Of a stretch of 64,000 nt of DNA, positions 63,513 to 64,000 are shown piece by piece. How positions within the stretch are numbered: position 1 is the stretch's first letter; every line of letters starts with the position of its first letter. Position numbers and translations under genes: made by a program. The stretch comes from Achromobacter spanius (lineage in GTDB: Bacteria > Pseudomonadota > Gammaproteobacteria > Burkholderiales > Burkholderiaceae_B). The stretch covers positions 4,464,001-4,528,000 of the forward strand of contig NZ_CP034689.1 of NCBI RefSeq assembly GCF_003994415.1. The letters run 5' to 3'. The notes below the pieces were generated by a model that did no database searches, was not told the DNA's origin, and saw only the letters and a list, made by a program, of their open reading frames with translations.

Positions 63513-63887
63513 ATGGACATCAACCTGCCCGACGTCGTCGCCGAGGTCACCACCGCCTTCGAGCGCTACGAAACGGCGTTGGTCACGAATAACGTCGAGG
63601 AGCTGGACACGCTGTTCTGGAACAGCCCCCACACGCTGCGCTACGGCGCCAGTGAAAACCTCTACGGCTATGACGCCATCCGCGAATTCCGCGCGGGCCG
63701 TTCACCGCAAGGATTGGCCCGCCGCGTCCTGCGCACCGCCATCACCACCTACGGCACCGACTTCGCCACCACCAATATTGAATTCCAGCGCGAAGGCAGC
63801 GACCGCATCGGTCGCCAAAGCCAGACCTGGATGCGTACCCCCGCGGGTTGGCGCGTGGTGTCGGCGCACGTCAGCTTGATGGCATGA
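63513..63887 (+). CDS. AtzH/HpxZ-like protein (DUF3225)
   Basis: A 124-residue protein with an NTF2-like fold. The motifs [40 protein letters not shown] and the closing [19 protein letters not shown] match the DUF3225 family, which includes HpxZ of oxalurate catabolism and AtzH of the cyanuric-acid pathway. ATG at 63513 follows GGAGA. The second NtrC-like site is only 15 bases upstream of the start; no sigma-54 promoter is seen on the plus strand, so its own promoter is unclear. With AtzG- and AtzE-like genes nearby, it completes the HpxX-Y-Z set. Confidence 0.85.
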   Translation: MDINLPDVVAEVTTAFERYETALVTNNVEELDTLFWNSPHTLRYGASENLYGYDAIREFRAGRSPQGLARRVLRTAITTYGTDFATTNIEFQREGSDRIGRQSQTWMRTPAGWRVVSAHVSLMA

Positions 63888-63997
63888 CGGGTGCACAATG
63901 ACACATCTCGCATCAAGACATCACGCGCTTGATGATTGAGCGCATCGCGCACCAGGTCTACACTGACCCTACCTTTTTTCCGCCGGAGCATTTGCCC

Positions 63998-64000
63998 ATG
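63998..64000 (+). other. Probable start codon of the next gene
   Basis: The window ends on ATG, with CCGGAG 9 bases upstream. A coding start here is likely; in known clusters HpxX-Y-Z genes accompany HpxW (oxamate amidohydrolase), which would be a natural candidate but cannot be seen. Confidence 0.4.

Overview
The window reads as a stretch of chromosome from an Achromobacter-like member of the Alcaligenaceae (Betaproteobacteria). The DNA is very GC-rich. The core order cysS-alkA-accA-tilS-lysC-tRNA-Ser is familiar from Bordetella and Achromobacter. Three orphan Bug/TctC solute-binding proteins, typical of this family, lie in it. The genus assignment is inference from gene content, not from a marker-gene search.

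Layout. 1-4266: a fatty-acid beta-oxidation operon (end of a FadN-type protein, FadA thiolase, DUF4442 thioesterase-like protein, secreted chalcone-isomerase-fold protein, FadD). 4300-4880: three 200-bp tandem units, each a long inverted repeat; a degenerate relative lies at 43912-44290. 4930-8274: sulfatase and Bug binding protein divergent from a MarR regulator. 8450-10645: TonB-dependent siderophore receptor behind a Fur-like site. 10685-15007: a D-threonate-type acid-sugar operon (permease, DUF1537 kinase, PdxA2-like dehydrogenase, GntR/UTRA regulator) behind GTAC palindromes. 15017-22333: TetR-controlled efflux system (OprM-like lipoprotein, HlyD protein, RbbA-like fused ABC protein, ABC-2 permease). 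22411-31019: a CoA-based catabolic divergon (CaiB/BaiF, divergent crotonase, CoA-transferase-like pair, acyl-CoA ligase; Bug protein and FAD protein) with an IclR regulator and a shared palindromic operator. 31091-32668: thiol dioxygenase and sirtuin, divergent. 32794-33754: two paralogous small genes of unknown function, one fused to a helix-turn-helix, beside three tRNA-Arg(ACG) genes.

34569-48680 is mostly housekeeping: SelU, tRNA-Ser, LysC, TilS, AccA, AlkA-like glycosylase, CysS, TPR protein, cyclophilin, LpxH, UppP, a TerC/CBS protein with an apparent one-base frameshift, SuhB and TrmJ. 48750-50661 is a Bug/IclR divergon, then MscS. 51774-56870 is an imelysin/di-heme/DUF1513 iron-uptake-type operon. 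57081-57327 is a scar joining the start of a LysR gene to a dehydrogenase fragment.

57419-64000 is the most interesting region: a nitrogen-controlled cluster with an ABC importer, AtzG/HpxX and AtzE/HpxY amidohydrolase subunits, a GntR-FCD regulator, a membrane-anchored ABM-domain protein and an AtzH/HpxZ protein. Textbook sigma-54 promoters (TGGCACG-N4-TTGCT) precede the importer operon and, on the other strand, the ABM gene. Each has NtrC-like GCACC-N5-GGTGC sites upstream. This predicts import and hydrolysis of a ureido or amide compound as a nitrogen source under nitrogen limitation; the substrate cannot be read from the sequence.
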